Of a DNA stretch of 21,998 nt, positions 14,995 through 21,998 are shown in pieces. Within the stretch, counting starts at the first letter, position 1, and each line of letters starts with the position of its first letter. Origin of the DNA: Gallionellaceae bacterium (lineage in GTDB: Bacteria; Pseudomonadota; Gammaproteobacteria; Burkholderiales; Gallionellaceae); assembly GCA_003445795.1 (NCBI GenBank), contig DMCN01000013.1, positions 836-22,833 on the forward strand, in the 5' to 3' direction. The position numbers and the translations under genes are program-made. The notes below the pieces were generated by a model that saw only the letters and a list, made by a program, of their open reading frames with translations, ran no database searches and was not told the DNA's origin.

Positions 14995-17900
14995 ATGCTT
15001 TTCCAGTCTTCCCACTCCCGTCCGCGTTACACGAACCTGACAGGTTCATCCGATGCTCTCGGCCTGGCGCAACTCGCTGCCAAGCAGTCGCCGCTGGTCG
15101 TCATCGCGGCCAATGCGCTGGAAGCGCAGCGGCTGGTGGAAGAGATCCCGTTCTTCGACCCGAAACTGCGCGTGCATCTGCTGCCGGACTGGGAGACCCT
15201 GCCCTACGATCACTTCTCACCCCATCAAGACCTGGTATCCGAGCGTCTGGCCACGCTGCACCATATCCGTACCAATGCCAGCGATGTGGTCATTGTGCCG
15301 ATCACCACCGCGCTGTACCCGCTGCCACCGGTGTCATACCTTGCGGCCTATACCTTCTTCCTCAAAAAGGGCGAAAGCCTGGACCTCGACGGCTTCCGCC
15401 AGCAGATGACGCTGGCCGGTTACAACCATGTACAGCAGGTGCTCACCCCCGGCGAATACTGCGTGCGCGGCGGCATCATCGACCTGTTCGCCATGGGTAG
15501 CGTGCTGCCCTACCGCCTCGACCTGTTCGATGACGAGATCGAATCCATCGCCACTTTCGACGTGGACAGCCAGCGCACGCTTTACCCGGTGCCGGAGATC
15601 CGCCTGCTGCCGGCGCGCGAGTTCCCCATGGACGAAAAGGGCCAGGCCACCTTCCGCCAGAACTTCCGCGACCGCTTCGAAGGCGATCCGTCCAAGTCGC
15701 GTATCTATAAAGACGTGAGCAAGGGCATCGCCCCCTCCGGCATCGAGTATTACCTGCCGCTGTTCTTCGAACAGACCGCCACACTGTTCGACTACCTGCC
15801 CAGGAACGCCACGCTTTGTCTGCACCACAATGTGGATGAAGCCATCGCCACCTTCGGCAAGGATGCGGCCTCGCGCTACAACCTGCTGCGCGGTGATCCG
15901 CAGCGGCCGCTGCTGGAAACGAAGGAGTTGTTTCTGGATGGGGAGCAGTTTTTTATCCGGGCGAAGGAGTTTGCGCGGGTGGATATCGTCGCCAGCGAAG
16001 CCGGAGCAACACTTGCGCCCTGCTCAACAGCTGCAATCCCCCCCATCGCGGTCGATAGGCGCGCCGAGATTCCCACCCACGCCTTCCAGAACTTCCTGGA
16101 GATATACACCGGACGTGTACTACTAATCGCCGACAGCCTCGGTCGCCGCGAGATCATGTCCGGTTACCTGAAGGAATACGGCCTGCTGCCCGCCGTGTGC
16201 GAAGACTATGCCTCCTTTCTCGCCTCCAAAGACAAGTTCATGCTCGGCGTGGGCCCGCTCCAGATCGGTTTCGCCCTGCCGGATGACAAACTCGCCATCG
16301 TCACCGAGACCGAGCTATATGCCGCCCAGCCCAGAAGCCGCGCCGCGCGTGCCGCGAAGAAGAGCAACGTGGAAGGCATGCTGCGTGACCTGTCCGAGCT
16401 CAAACCGGGTGATCCGGTGGTGCACGAACAACACGGCATCGCGCGCTACCAGGGACTGATCAACCTCGACCTCGGCGAAGGCGAGAACGAATTCCTGCTG
16501 CTGGAGTATGCAGGCAGCGATAAACTGTACGTACCCGTCTCACAACTGCACGTCATCAGCCGCTACAGCGGCGGCGCTCCGGAAGCCGCGCCGCTGCACA
16601 AACTGGGCAGCGGCGCGTGGGACAAGGCCAAGCGCCGCGCCATGCAGCAGGTGCGCGACACCGCTGCCGAGCTATTGAACATCTACGCACAGCGAGCCAC
16701 GCGCAAGGGTCATGCGTTCAAGCTCACCTATCACGACTACGAAGCGTTCTCTGCGGGCTTCGGTTTCGAGGAAACGGCCGACCAGGCCGCCGCCATCGAA
16801 GCCGTGCTACTCGATCTGCAATCCGGCAAACCGATGGACCGACTCATCTGCGGAGATGTGGGTTTCGGCAAGACCGAAGTCGCCCTGCGCGCCGCCTTCG
16901 TGGCGGTGATGGATGGCAAACAGGTCGCGGTGTTGGTGCCCACGACGCTATTGGCCGAACAGCACTTCCAGAATTTCTCCGACCGCTTCGCCGATTGGCC
17001 GATCAAGATCGCCGAGTTGTCGCGCTTCCGCTCGACCAAGGAAGTGACGCAGGCGCTGAAAGACCTGGCCGAAGGCAAACTCGACATCGTCATCGGCACG
17101 CACAAGCTGATCCAGAAAGATGTGAAGTTCCACAACCTCGGTCTGGTGATTCTCGACGAGGAACACCGTTTCGGCGTGCAGCAGAAGGAACGCCTCAAAG
17201 CACTGCGCGCCGAAGTGGATGTGCTCACGCTCACCGCCACACCCATCCCGCGCACGCTAGCGATGTCACTGGAAGGCCTGCGCGATTTCTCTGTGATCGC
17301 CACCGCGCCGCAGCGCCGCCTGTCGATCAAAACCTTCGTCGCCGGTTTCAGCCAGGGCATCATCCGCGAAGCCGTGCTGCGCGAACTCAAGCGCGGTGGG
17401 CAGGTGTACTTCCTGCACAACGAAGTCGATACCATCAACAACATGCTGGAGAAACTGGAAACGCTGCTGCCGGAAGCGCGCATCCGCGTGGCACACGGGC
17501 AGATGGGCGAACGCGATCTGGAAGCGGTGATGCGCGACTTCACCCACCAGCGCTTCAACGTGCTGCTGTGCTCCACGATCATCGAGACCGGCATCGACGT
17601 GCCCACCGCCAACACCATCATCATGAACCGCGCGGACCGCTTCGGCCTCGCGCAACTACACCAGTTGCGCGGCCGCGTCGGCCGTTCGCATCACCAGGCT
17701 TATGCCTACCTGCTGGTGGACAGCATGGATGGACTTACCGCACAGGCCAAGAAACGCCTGGAAGCGATCCAGGCAATGGAACAACTGGGCAGCGGTTTCT
17801 TCCTCGCCATGCACGATCTGGAAATACGCGGCGCGGGCGAAGTGCTGGGCGAATCGCAAAGCGGCGAGATGCAGGAAATCGGTTTCAGCCTCTACAACGA

Positions 17901-18399
17901 CATGCTGAGCGCCGCCATCTCTTCTCTCAGACAAGGCCACGAGCCGGACATGGCGCACCCGCTGGGCGTGACCACCGAGATCAACCTGCACACACCAGCC
18001 TTGCTGCCGAACGACTACTGCGGCGACATCCACCAGCGCCTGGTCATCTACAAACGCCTCGCGCACTGCAACACGCAGCAAGACCTAGACGACATGCAGC
18101 AAGAGCTCATCGACCGTTTCGGTCTACTGCCCGAACCCGCGCAGACCCTGCTCGACAGCCACCGCCTGCGCATCCTCGCCAAGCCGCTCGGCATCAGCAA
18201 GGTGGATGCGTCATCGGAAGCCATCGTGATTCAATTCGTGCCGAACCCGCCCATCGACCCGATGAAGGTGATCACCATGATCCAGAGCAAACGGCACATC
18301 AAGATGGCGGGGCAGGACAAGCTGCGGATTGAGTTGAAGTATGGGGATTTGCAGCAGCGGGTGTTGGCGGTTAAGAATTTCTTTGGGGAGTTGAAGTGA
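14995..18399 (+). CDS. mfd: Transcription-repair coupling factor Mfd
   Basis: A 1134-residue Mfd, near the 1148 of E. coli. It removes RNA polymerase stalled at DNA damage by ATP-driven translocation and recruits UvrA. Order: UvrB-like N-terminal region (about 1-450) with LLPDWETLPYD; RNA polymerase-interaction domain (about 465-535, from PGDPVVHEQHGIARYQG); helicase lobes with Walker A GDVGFGKTE (from about 620), DEEH (721-724), TATPIPRTL, IIETGIDVP and QLRGRVGRS; C-terminal autoinhibitory domain. The ATG at 14995 is preferred to an in-frame TTG at 14977 because the promoter places the start of transcription near 14976. Two stretches (about 15898-15986 and 18301-18396) use codons ending in G or T far more than the rest. 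A strong terminator follows. Confidence 0.97.
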   Translation: MLFQSSHSRPRYTNLTGSSDALGLAQLAAKQSPLVVIAANALEAQRLVEEIPFFDPKLRVHLLPDWETLPYDHFSPHQDLVSERLATLHHIRTNASDVVIVPITTALYPLPPVSYLAAYTFFLKKGESLDLDGFRQQMTLAGYNHVQQVLTPGEYCVRGGIIDLFAMGSVLPYRLDLFDDEIESIATFDVDSQRTLYPVPEIRLLPAREFPMDEKGQATFRQNFRDRFEGDPSKSRIYKDVSKGIAPSGIEYYLPLFFEQTATLFDYLPRNATLCLHHNVDEAIATFGKDAASRYNLLRGDPQRPLLETKELFLDGEQFFIRAKEFARVDIVASEAGATLAPCSTAAIPPIAVDRRAEIPTHAFQNFLEIYTGRVLLIADSLGRREIMSGYLKEYGLLPAVCEDYASFLASKDKFMLGVGPLQIGFALPDDKLAIVTETELYAAQPRSRAARAAKKSNVEGMLRDLSELKPGDPVVHEQHGIARYQGLINLDLGEGENEFLLLEYAGSDKLYVPVSQLHVISRYSGGAPEAAPLHKLGSGAWDKAKRRAMQQVRDTAAELLNIYAQRATRKGHAFKLTYHDYEAFSAGFGFEETADQAAAIEAVLLDLQSGKPMDRLICGDVGFGKTEVALRAAFVAVMDGKQVAVLVPTTLLAEQHFQNFSDRFADWPIKIAELSRFRSTKEVTQALKDLAEGKLDIVIGTHKLIQKDVKFHNLGLVILDEEHRFGVQQKERLKALRAEVDVLTLTATPIPRTLAMSLEGLRDFSVIATAPQRRLSIKTFVAGFSQGIIREAVLRELKRGGQVYFLHNEVDTINNMLEKLETLLPEARIRVAHGQMGERDLEAVMRDFTHQRFNVLLCSTIIETGIDVPTANTIIMNRADRFGLAQLHQLRGRVGRSHHQAYAYLLVDSMDGLTAQAKKRLEAIQAMEQLGSGFFLAMHDLEIRGAGEVLGESQSGEMQEIGFSLYNDMLSAAISSLRQGHEPDMAHPLGVTTEINLHTPALLPNDYCGDIHQRLVIYKRLAHCNTQQDLDDMQQELIDRFGLLPEPAQTLLDSHRLRILAKPLGISKVDASSEAIVIQFVPNPPIDPMKVITMIQSKRHIKMAGQDKLRIELKYGDLQQRVLAVKNFFGELK

Positions 18400-18408
18400 T
18401 TATTTAAG

Positions 18409-18434
18409 CCGTTCGCCCTGAGCTTGTCGAAGGG
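18409..18434. repeat. Short dispersed-repeat-like sequence (CGTTCGCCCTGAGCTTGTCG core)
   Basis: Just after mfd lies a 26-base sequence running from CCGTTCGCCC to GTCGAAGGG. From memory, this sequence and its complement (CCCTTCGACAAGCTCAGG) recur in many intergenic regions of beta- and gammaproteobacterial genomes. It has only weak internal symmetry (TTCG/CGAA, CCCT/AGGG), so it is not by itself a strong hairpin. There is only one copy in this window, so the repeat status rests on recall and not on the window itself. Confidence 0.5.
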
Positions 18435-18452
18435 TGTAGTTTGGCAACAATC

Positions 18453-18480
18453 AAAACCGCCGGGCCAGCCCGGCGGTTTT
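18453..18480. terminator. Bidirectional rho-independent terminator between mfd and qorB
   Basis: A 13-base perfect inverted repeat AAAACCGCCGGGC / GCCCGGCGGTTTT separated by two bases gives a GC-rich stem of about 12 pairs with T-runs on both strands. It sits between the convergent mfd and qorB genes and can end both transcripts. Confidence 0.92.
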
Positions 18481-18542
18481 GCCTTTGATGTTAGGTTACG
18501 CGAAGAATCCGCTAACACAACCCACGATGAACAAAACCCGAC

Positions 18543-19394
18543 TCACTTGACCATCGCCGCGACTGCCGCAGCCAGCGGTGTCGTCGCCCTGCCGATAAGC
18601 TTGCTCAGTTGCTTGCCGTCATCGAACAGCGCTCCTTTTGAAACACCCGTGTCGGAATCCGCCAGCAGTGCCGCGAGCGGTTCCGGCAGACCTGCGCCCA
18701 GCAGCGCCTGCTTGTAATCCGCTTCTGGCAGGTTGACGTAGCCGATGGCTTTGCCGCTCTGGCGCGAGATCTCCGTTGCGAGTTCGGTCAGGGTGAAGGC
18801 AGTGTCGCCCGCCAGTTCATAGACTTTCCCGGCCTGATTGTCTGCGGTCAGCACAGCGACATCCGCTTCGGCATAGTCGGCGCGCGTGGCCGAGGAGATG
18901 CGTCCGTCGCCTGCGCAACCGTACACCGCGCCCAGCTTCAGCGCAGTGGGGACACCCATGGTGTAGTTCTCGGTGTACCAACCGTGGCGCAGGAGAACGG
19001 CGGGCACGCCGGAGGCGCGGAGGTAGGCTTCGGTTTCCTTGTGTTCGCCCGCCAGCCCGAGTACGGAGGTGTCGGCGCGCAGCACGCTGGTGTAGGCCAG
19101 CAGTTTCACGCCGGCGCGCTTGGCCGCGTCGATAACGGCTTTGTGTTGTCTTGCACGCTGCCCGATCTCGCTGGAGGAGATGAGCAGCACTTTGTCCGCG
19201 CCTTTCAGCGCGGCATCCCAGTTTGCGGGCTGGGTGTAATCGGCCTGGCGCACTTGCACGCCCAGCGCGGCGAGGTCTTTTGCTTTCTCCACATTGCGCA
19301 CGGCGGCGACGATCCGCGCGGCGGGGACTTTCTTCAGCAGCGCGGCGATGACGAGGCGGCCCAGTTGGCCGGTTGCTCCGGTGACGACGATCAT
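18543..19394 (-). CDS. qorB: NAD(P)H:quinone oxidoreductase, QorB (YtfG) type SDR
   Basis: A 283-residue atypical short-chain dehydrogenase of the NmrA-like group. The sequence closely follows E. coli QorB (YtfG/QOR2), an NADPH-dependent quinone reductase: GATGQLG near the N-terminus for the dinucleotide, then VRQADY, LLISSSEIGQRA, LRHGWYTENY, SATRADYAEAD, GKVYELAGD, and LLADSDTGVSKGALFDD near the end. The ATG at 19394 has AAAGGA eight bases upstream. It is divergent from an HxlR-type regulator across 97 bases, the same arrangement as ytfG/ytfH (qorB/qorR) in E. coli, which strengthens the assignment. It probably detoxifies quinones under electrophile or oxidative stress. Transcription ends at the shared terminator with mfd. 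Confidence 0.9.
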   Translation of the reverse strand: MIVVTGATGQLGRLVIAALLKKVPAARIVAAVRNVEKAKDLAALGVQVRQADYTQPANWDAALKGADKVLLISSSEIGQRARQHKAVIDAAKRAGVKLLAYTSVLRADTSVLGLAGEHKETEAYLRASGVPAVLLRHGWYTENYTMGVPTALKLGAVYGCAGDGRISSATRADYAEADVAVLTADNQAGKVYELAGDTAFTLTELATEISRQSGKAIGYVNLPEADYKQALLGAGLPEPLAALLADSDTGVSKGALFDDGKQLSKLIGRATTPLAAAVAAMVK

Positions 19395-19468
19395 GATGTT
19401 TCCTTTCTTGTCTTGGTTAAAAAATGAGCAGCTGGACGAAGCATAATCGTTGTGCTAACTTTGCGTAA

Positions 19469-19476
19469 GTACGTAC
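19469..19476. promoter_or_regulatory. Candidate operator in the qorB/qorR divergent promoter region (GTACGTAC)
   Basis: The 97-base gap between qorB and qorR contains a perfect 8-base palindrome GTACGTAC, 15 bases before the qorR ATG, next to two copies of GTAAGT (19465-19470 and 19483-19488) and an ACTT/AAGT inverted pair. It is the most symmetrical element in the gap and a plausible binding site for the HxlR-type protein. No -35/-10 pair in this gap is convincing. Confidence 0.3.
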
Positions 19477-19491
19477 AAAAAGGTAAGTGTC

Positions 19492-19881
19492 ATGGCGAAT
19501 ACGGGTACCGGGAAAGTACTGACCAAGATCAGGCGCGGGGAAGTCTTCGCTGCCGAGTGTCCTTCGCGTGCAATCCTCAATCATGTGACCAGCCGCTGGG
19601 GTGTACTGGTGCTGGTCGCACTACGGGAAGGGACGCACCGCTTCAGCGAGCTGAGGCGCAAGATCGGCGGGGTGAGCGAGAAGATGCTGGCACAGACGCT
19701 GCAGCAACTGGAGCAGGATGGTTTCATCGACCGGGTGTCGCATCCGGTGGTGCCGCCGCACGTGGAGTATTCATTGACGCCGCTGGGTGAGCAGATCGGC
19801 AGTCAGGTGGAGTCGTTGACCGACTGGATCGAGACCAACCTGGCGAAGATCATGCTGGCGCAGGAGAAGCGCCAAGCCTGA
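19492..19881 (+). CDS. qorR: HxlR-family transcriptional regulator, QorR (YtfH)-like
   Basis: A 129-residue winged-helix protein of the HxlR family. Residues about 21-115 hold the family pattern: AECPSRAILNHVTSRWGVLVL, RFSELRRKIGGVSEKMLAQTL, LEQDGFIDR, PPHVEYSLTPLG. C23 in CPSR matches the conserved N-terminal cysteine used as a redox or electrophile switch in HxlR members such as YodB, HypR and QorR. The ATG at 19492 has AAGG about nine bases upstream. Being divergent from qorB, it most likely represses qorB and itself and releases DNA when the cysteine is modified; this is inference from the family and layout. Confidence 0.88.
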   Translation: MANTGTGKVLTKIRRGEVFAAECPSRAILNHVTSRWGVLVLVALREGTHRFSELRRKIGGVSEKMLAQTLQQLEQDGFIDRVSHPVVPPHVEYSLTPLGEQIGSQVESLTDWIETNLAKIMLAQEKRQA

Positions 19882-19892
19882 AGCGCGGCCAG

Positions 19893-19915
19893 AAAAAACC
19901 GGGGCATGCCCCGGT
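19893..19915 (-). terminator. Rho-independent terminator for the lipoprotein gene
   Basis: ACCGGGG-CATG-CCCCGGT is a perfect palindrome (19898-19915) preceded on the plus strand by six A. Read on the minus strand it is a 7-pair GC stem followed by a T-run, a textbook terminator for the minus-strand gene ending at 19962. On the plus strand, after qorR, the stem is followed by only CAATTT, so it may act weakly for qorR too. Confidence 0.85.
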
Positions 19916-19961
19916 CAATTTACAGGCCGCACAGTGGCGACTTGAAACTGCAGGCTGTTCC

Positions 19962-20702
19962 CTAAAAGTTCAGCCCGATATCCAGTATCGGCCCGTTGTA
20001 CCTCATCTGAAAATCCGACGCCCCGTACCCGCTATCCCCATTCACTTCCGTTGTGGCATAACCAGCGCGCAGGGCAAGATTGTCGCCGAGCCCCTGCGCC
20101 AGGAAGAGTTCGAATCGCCCGGTGGTGTTTACGCCAGTTGCAGCGCCCGACGCGAATGCTGATACATGAGCGTGCAGGCTGGTGCTGGGGCGCATGCGCC
20201 AAATGAGGCCGACTCCGCCCTGTGCGCCGTAATTGTTGAAGCGCGCTGCTGCTTTCTGCGTGGCCGACGTCACAGCCAGCCCCATGGAGGTATGGCCGAT
20301 CCCGGCGGACCATTCAAGTCCGAACGAGCCCTCGCGAAAAAATTTGCGCGAGCGGAAAGAGAGATCGACATAGTTGATATCGAAATCGACCTTGAGTTGC
20401 TGCGGCGAGGTGAACGTATTGTTACTGTAGATGACCGGTGAGTCTCCGGCCGCAAGCGTCTGCCCGCCGCTGCCTTTTACCCGCGCCAGTCCGAATTCGA
20501 TGGCTTTGCCTGTCTGCGGCTCGGCGGGTGCCTGCGTGCCCTCTTCGAGGCTGACGGAGCCCCTGACCGACGGCTGGAATACGCTCGAATCGTCTGTCTT
20601 GATTGGTGTGGCCGCGAGACATCCCGACAGGATCAGGGCTGCAGATGACACGATGAAAAGACGTGCTGAGATAACGGTTCGCAGAAGATATCCGGGGTTC
20701 AT
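19962..20702 (-). CDS. Putative lipoprotein with beta-barrel-like C-terminal region, unclassified
   Basis: I do not recognise a named family. The 246-residue product starts with a signal peptide whose hydrophobic core (LFIVSSAALIL) leads to the lipobox LSGC with Cys28; the +2 residue is Leu, so sorting to the outer membrane is expected. Residues about 30-75 are polar and probably disordered. From about residue 75 to the end the sequence alternates polar and hydrophobic residues with many Gly, Ser and aromatics (QLKVDFDINYVDLSFRS, FGLEWSAGIGHTSMGLAV, GGVGLIWRMR) and ends in Phe (GPILDIGLNF), the usual signature of an outer-membrane beta-barrel. The ATG at 20702 has GGAGG four bases upstream, so the in-frame extension to 20882 is rejected. 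A good terminator follows. A cell-surface role is possible, but function is unknown. Confidence 0.75.
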   Translation of the reverse strand: MNPGYLLRTVISARLFIVSSAALILSGCLAATPIKTDDSSVFQPSVRGSVSLEEGTQAPAEPQTGKAIEFGLARVKGSGGQTLAAGDSPVIYSNNTFTSPQQLKVDFDINYVDLSFRSRKFFREGSFGLEWSAGIGHTSMGLAVTSATQKAAARFNNYGAQGGVGLIWRMRPSTSLHAHVSAFASGAATGVNTTGRFELFLAQGLGDNLALRAGYATTEVNGDSGYGASDFQMRYNGPILDIGLNF

Positions 20703-20745
20703 GCTGCCTCCATAGGGTGGGCCGTCAATGCGACAGGACTGGAGC

Positions 20746-20751
20746 ATGATA
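20746..20751 (-). promoter_or_regulatory. Possible -10 element (TATCAT) for the lipoprotein gene
   Basis: On the minus strand, TATCAT matches five of six bases of the -10 box and would start transcription about 36 bases before the lipoprotein ATG. No good -35 box is seen at 17-18 bases upstream. Confidence 0.35.
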
Positions 20752-20815
20752 GGGGAAGCGTGAGGGAGACACCACCCCGCCCGCAACTTCTTTCCGTCAT
20801 CCGCCTTCATTGAAT

Positions 20816-20821
20816 TAAAAT
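20816..20821 (+). promoter_or_regulatory. Possible -10 element (TAAAAT) for serB
   Basis: TAAAAT, five of six bases of the -10 box, lies in the AT-rich part of the 169-base gap between the divergent lipoprotein and serB genes, about 50 bases before the serB ATG. A -35 box is not clear. Confidence 0.3.
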
Positions 20822-20871
20822 GCAGCGCTTTTGATTTGAATACCCGCTGCGGCGGAAACGAATAACAGAAC

Positions 20872-21708
20872 ATGAACCTCATCCTTCAAGCCCTGCACAA
20901 CATCCCCTCCGCACAGGTCGAGCATCTCGCCAGTGTCGCCAATGCCGCCCGTATCGAGCAGGTCGCCGCGCATCTGTATCGCTTGCGCGCGGTCAATCCG
21001 CAGGCGAACATCGCAGCCTATTGTTTCGAGCATCAGATCGATTACGGTTTCGTGCCGCAGGGCAAGCAGCTTGCCGATTTCGGGCTGCTGGTGATGGACA
21101 TGGATTCCACGCTCATCAACATCGAGTGCATCGACGAGATCGCCGACATGCAGGGCATCAAGCCACAGGTGGCGGAGATCACCGAGTCGGCGATGCGCGG
21201 CGAGATCGATTTCGCCGAGAGCCTGCGCCGCCGCGTGGCCCTGTTGAAGGGACTGGACGAGGCGGCACTGCTGCGCGTGTACGACGAACGGCTGAAACTC
21301 AATCCCGGTGCCGAGACGATGCTGACGGAATTGAAAAAACACGGCGTCATGACGCTGTTGGTCTCGGGCGGTTTCGTGTTCTTCACCGAAAGACTGAAGG
21401 CAAGATTGGGGCTCGACTTCGCCCACGCCAACGAACTGGAAATAGTCGACGGCAAACTCACCGGCAATGTGTCCGGCAAGATTGTGGATGCGCAGGGCAA
21501 GGCCGACTGGCTGAACCACGTGCGCGAGGAGTTCGGGCTACAAGCCGCGCAGGTCATCGCAATGGGCGATGGTGCCAACGACCTGAAGATGATGGCGCAG
21601 GCGGGCGTGAGCATCGCCTACCACGCCAAACCGGTGGTGCGGGCGCAGGCCAGCTATGCGCTGAACTTCGTCGGACTGGATGGATTGGTCAATCTGCTGG
21701 GCAATTGA
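20872..21708 (+). CDS. serB: Phosphoserine phosphatase SerB
   Basis: A 278-residue HAD-superfamily phosphatase that releases serine from O-phospho-L-serine, the last step of serine synthesis. HAD motif I is DMDSTLIN with nucleophile D76 and acid D78; the substrate glutamate region NIECIDEIAD follows; motif II is LLVSGGF; motif III/IV includes GDGANDLKMM. The N-terminal 65 residues before the HAD domain correspond to the regulatory extension of SerB proteins, shorter than in the 322-residue E. coli enzyme. The ATG at 20872 has no strong ribosome site. The gene stands alone, with a lipoprotein gene divergent from it and a small membrane protein 83 bases downstream; no terminator is obvious between them. 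Confidence 0.96.
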   Translation: MNLILQALHNIPSAQVEHLASVANAARIEQVAAHLYRLRAVNPQANIAAYCFEHQIDYGFVPQGKQLADFGLLVMDMDSTLINIECIDEIADMQGIKPQVAEITESAMRGEIDFAESLRRRVALLKGLDEAALLRVYDERLKLNPGAETMLTELKKHGVMTLLVSGGFVFFTERLKARLGLDFAHANELEIVDGKLTGNVSGKIVDAQGKADWLNHVREEFGLQAAQVIAMGDGANDLKMMAQAGVSIAYHAKPVVRAQASYALNFVGLDGLVNLLGN

Positions 21709-21745
21709 GCAGTCTCGCCCGCGCAATTCCAATCAGATTTTGATG

Positions 21746-21754
21746 TGCTAAAGT
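21746..21754 (+). promoter_or_regulatory. Possible extended -10 element (TGCTAAAGT) before the last gene
   Basis: TGC followed by TAAAGT (four of six bases of the -10 box) lies 37 bases before the ATG at 21792. The TG extension supports it, but there is no clear -35 box. Confidence 0.25.
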
Positions 21755-21791
21755 AGCCGCGTTCGTTGCGATTCAGACTGAAAGGATAGTC

Positions 21792-21998
21792 ATGAAAGAT
21801 GTCATGTTGAGGCTGGTCGATGTACCCATGGTGCGCATGTTCGTGCTGGCGGGCATCCTGTTCCTGATGATCGCCGTACTGGGCAAGATCGAGGGCAAGA
21901 TCGAACCGGGCCGGATCGGCCGCATCGGCGCCGCCATCCTGGGCGCGGTACTGATCGTGATCGGCCTCGTGATGCAATACGGTGAAACACCGGAGATG
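21792..21998 (+). CDS. Small membrane protein of unknown function, 5' part
   Basis: Sixty-nine codons are open to the window's right edge without a stop. The ATG at 21792 has AAGGA five bases upstream. The product has two predicted membrane helices, about residues 16-31 (MFVLAGILFLMIAVLG) and 46-61 (AAILGAVLIVIGLVMQ), joined by a basic hinge containing KIEGKIEPGRIGRIG. I do not recognise the family, and the C-terminus is missing, so no role is proposed. It follows serB on the same strand after 83 bases and may have its own promoter. Confidence 0.65.
   Translation, partial: MKDVMLRLVDVPMVRMFVLAGILFLMIAVLGKIEGKIEPGRIGRIGAAILGAVLIVIGLVMQYGETPEM

Noticed and set aside
14249..15049. N-terminal extension of ispF reading through ispD
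   Set aside because: IspF starts cleanly at 14248 with a ribosome site and normal length; the extension is the out-of-frame shadow of ispD and enters mfd.
16617..18332. 571-codon plus-strand open frame within mfd
   Set aside because: Alternative frame of mfd with an Arg/His/Ala-rich, motif-free product; the mfd frame has complete helicase motifs.
20703..20882. 60-residue N-terminal extension of the lipoprotein
   Set aside because: It would bury the signal peptide and overlap serB, while ATG 20702 has GGAGG directly upstream and a proper lipoprotein signal.
1..21998. Defence system, prophage, transposon, CRISPR array, tRNA or rRNA
   Set aside because: Both strands are filled with recognisable chromosomal genes and short gaps; no matching genes, repeat arrays or RNA folds were seen by eye.

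Overview
This 21,998-base window has a GC-rich, bacterial, entirely chromosomal look. Gene content and order suggest a betaproteobacterium, probably of the Nitrosomonadales/Gallionellaceae type: rluD-pgeF divergent from bamD, an ispD-ispF-tsaB-rimI-uracil-DNA glycosylase cluster divergent from mfd, and serB. The taxonomic call is an inference from remembered gene neighbourhoods. I see no phage genes, transposase, CRISPR array, rRNA or tRNA, and no gene-free stretch longer than about 170 bases.

Layout. (1) Bases 1-5746, minus strand, read right to left: rluD, pgeF, a GTG-started succinate-semialdehyde-type aldehyde dehydrogenase, an MHS-family MFS transporter, a ZIP metal transporter and the start of a CDF metal transporter that leaves the window. 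(2) Bases 5745-7089, plus strand: bamD and a zinc-ribbon Nudix hydrolase; the bamD and rluD start codons share bases. (3) Bases 7130-14925, minus strand, read right to left: ispD, ispF, tsaB, rimI, type-4 uracil-DNA glycosylase, a 1461-residue Cache-HAMP-PASx5-GGDEF-EAL membrane sensor, and mscL. The first six are joined by overlaps of 1-4 bases and mscL follows after 13 bases. (4) Bases 14995-18399, plus strand: mfd, followed by a short dispersed-repeat-like sequence and a strong bidirectional terminator. (5) Bases 18543-19881: a divergent qorB/qorR pair (quinone reductase and HxlR-type redox regulator). (6) Bases 19962-20702, minus strand: an unclassified lipoprotein that looks like a beta-barrel. 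(7) Bases 20872 to the end, plus strand: serB and the beginning of a small two-helix membrane protein.

How the genes fit together. Most of the window is housekeeping: outer-membrane assembly (BamD), pseudouridylation of 23S rRNA (RluD), peptidoglycan quality control (PgeF), MEP isoprenoid synthesis (IspD, IspF), the t6A tRNA modification (TsaB), S18 acetylation (RimI), DNA repair (UDG, Mfd) and serine synthesis (SerB). The accessory colour comes from the c-di-GMP sensor and mechanosensitive channel at the tail of the housekeeping operon, the aldehyde dehydrogenase/MHS transporter and ZIP/CDF pairs behind rluD-pgeF, and the qorB/qorR redox module.

I found no convincing new multi-gene system. 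The most useful leads are the sensor-MscL coupling, the lipid-anchored barrel-like protein, the repeat after mfd, the C-poor codon patches inside mfd, and the large periplasmic insert in the MFS transporter.
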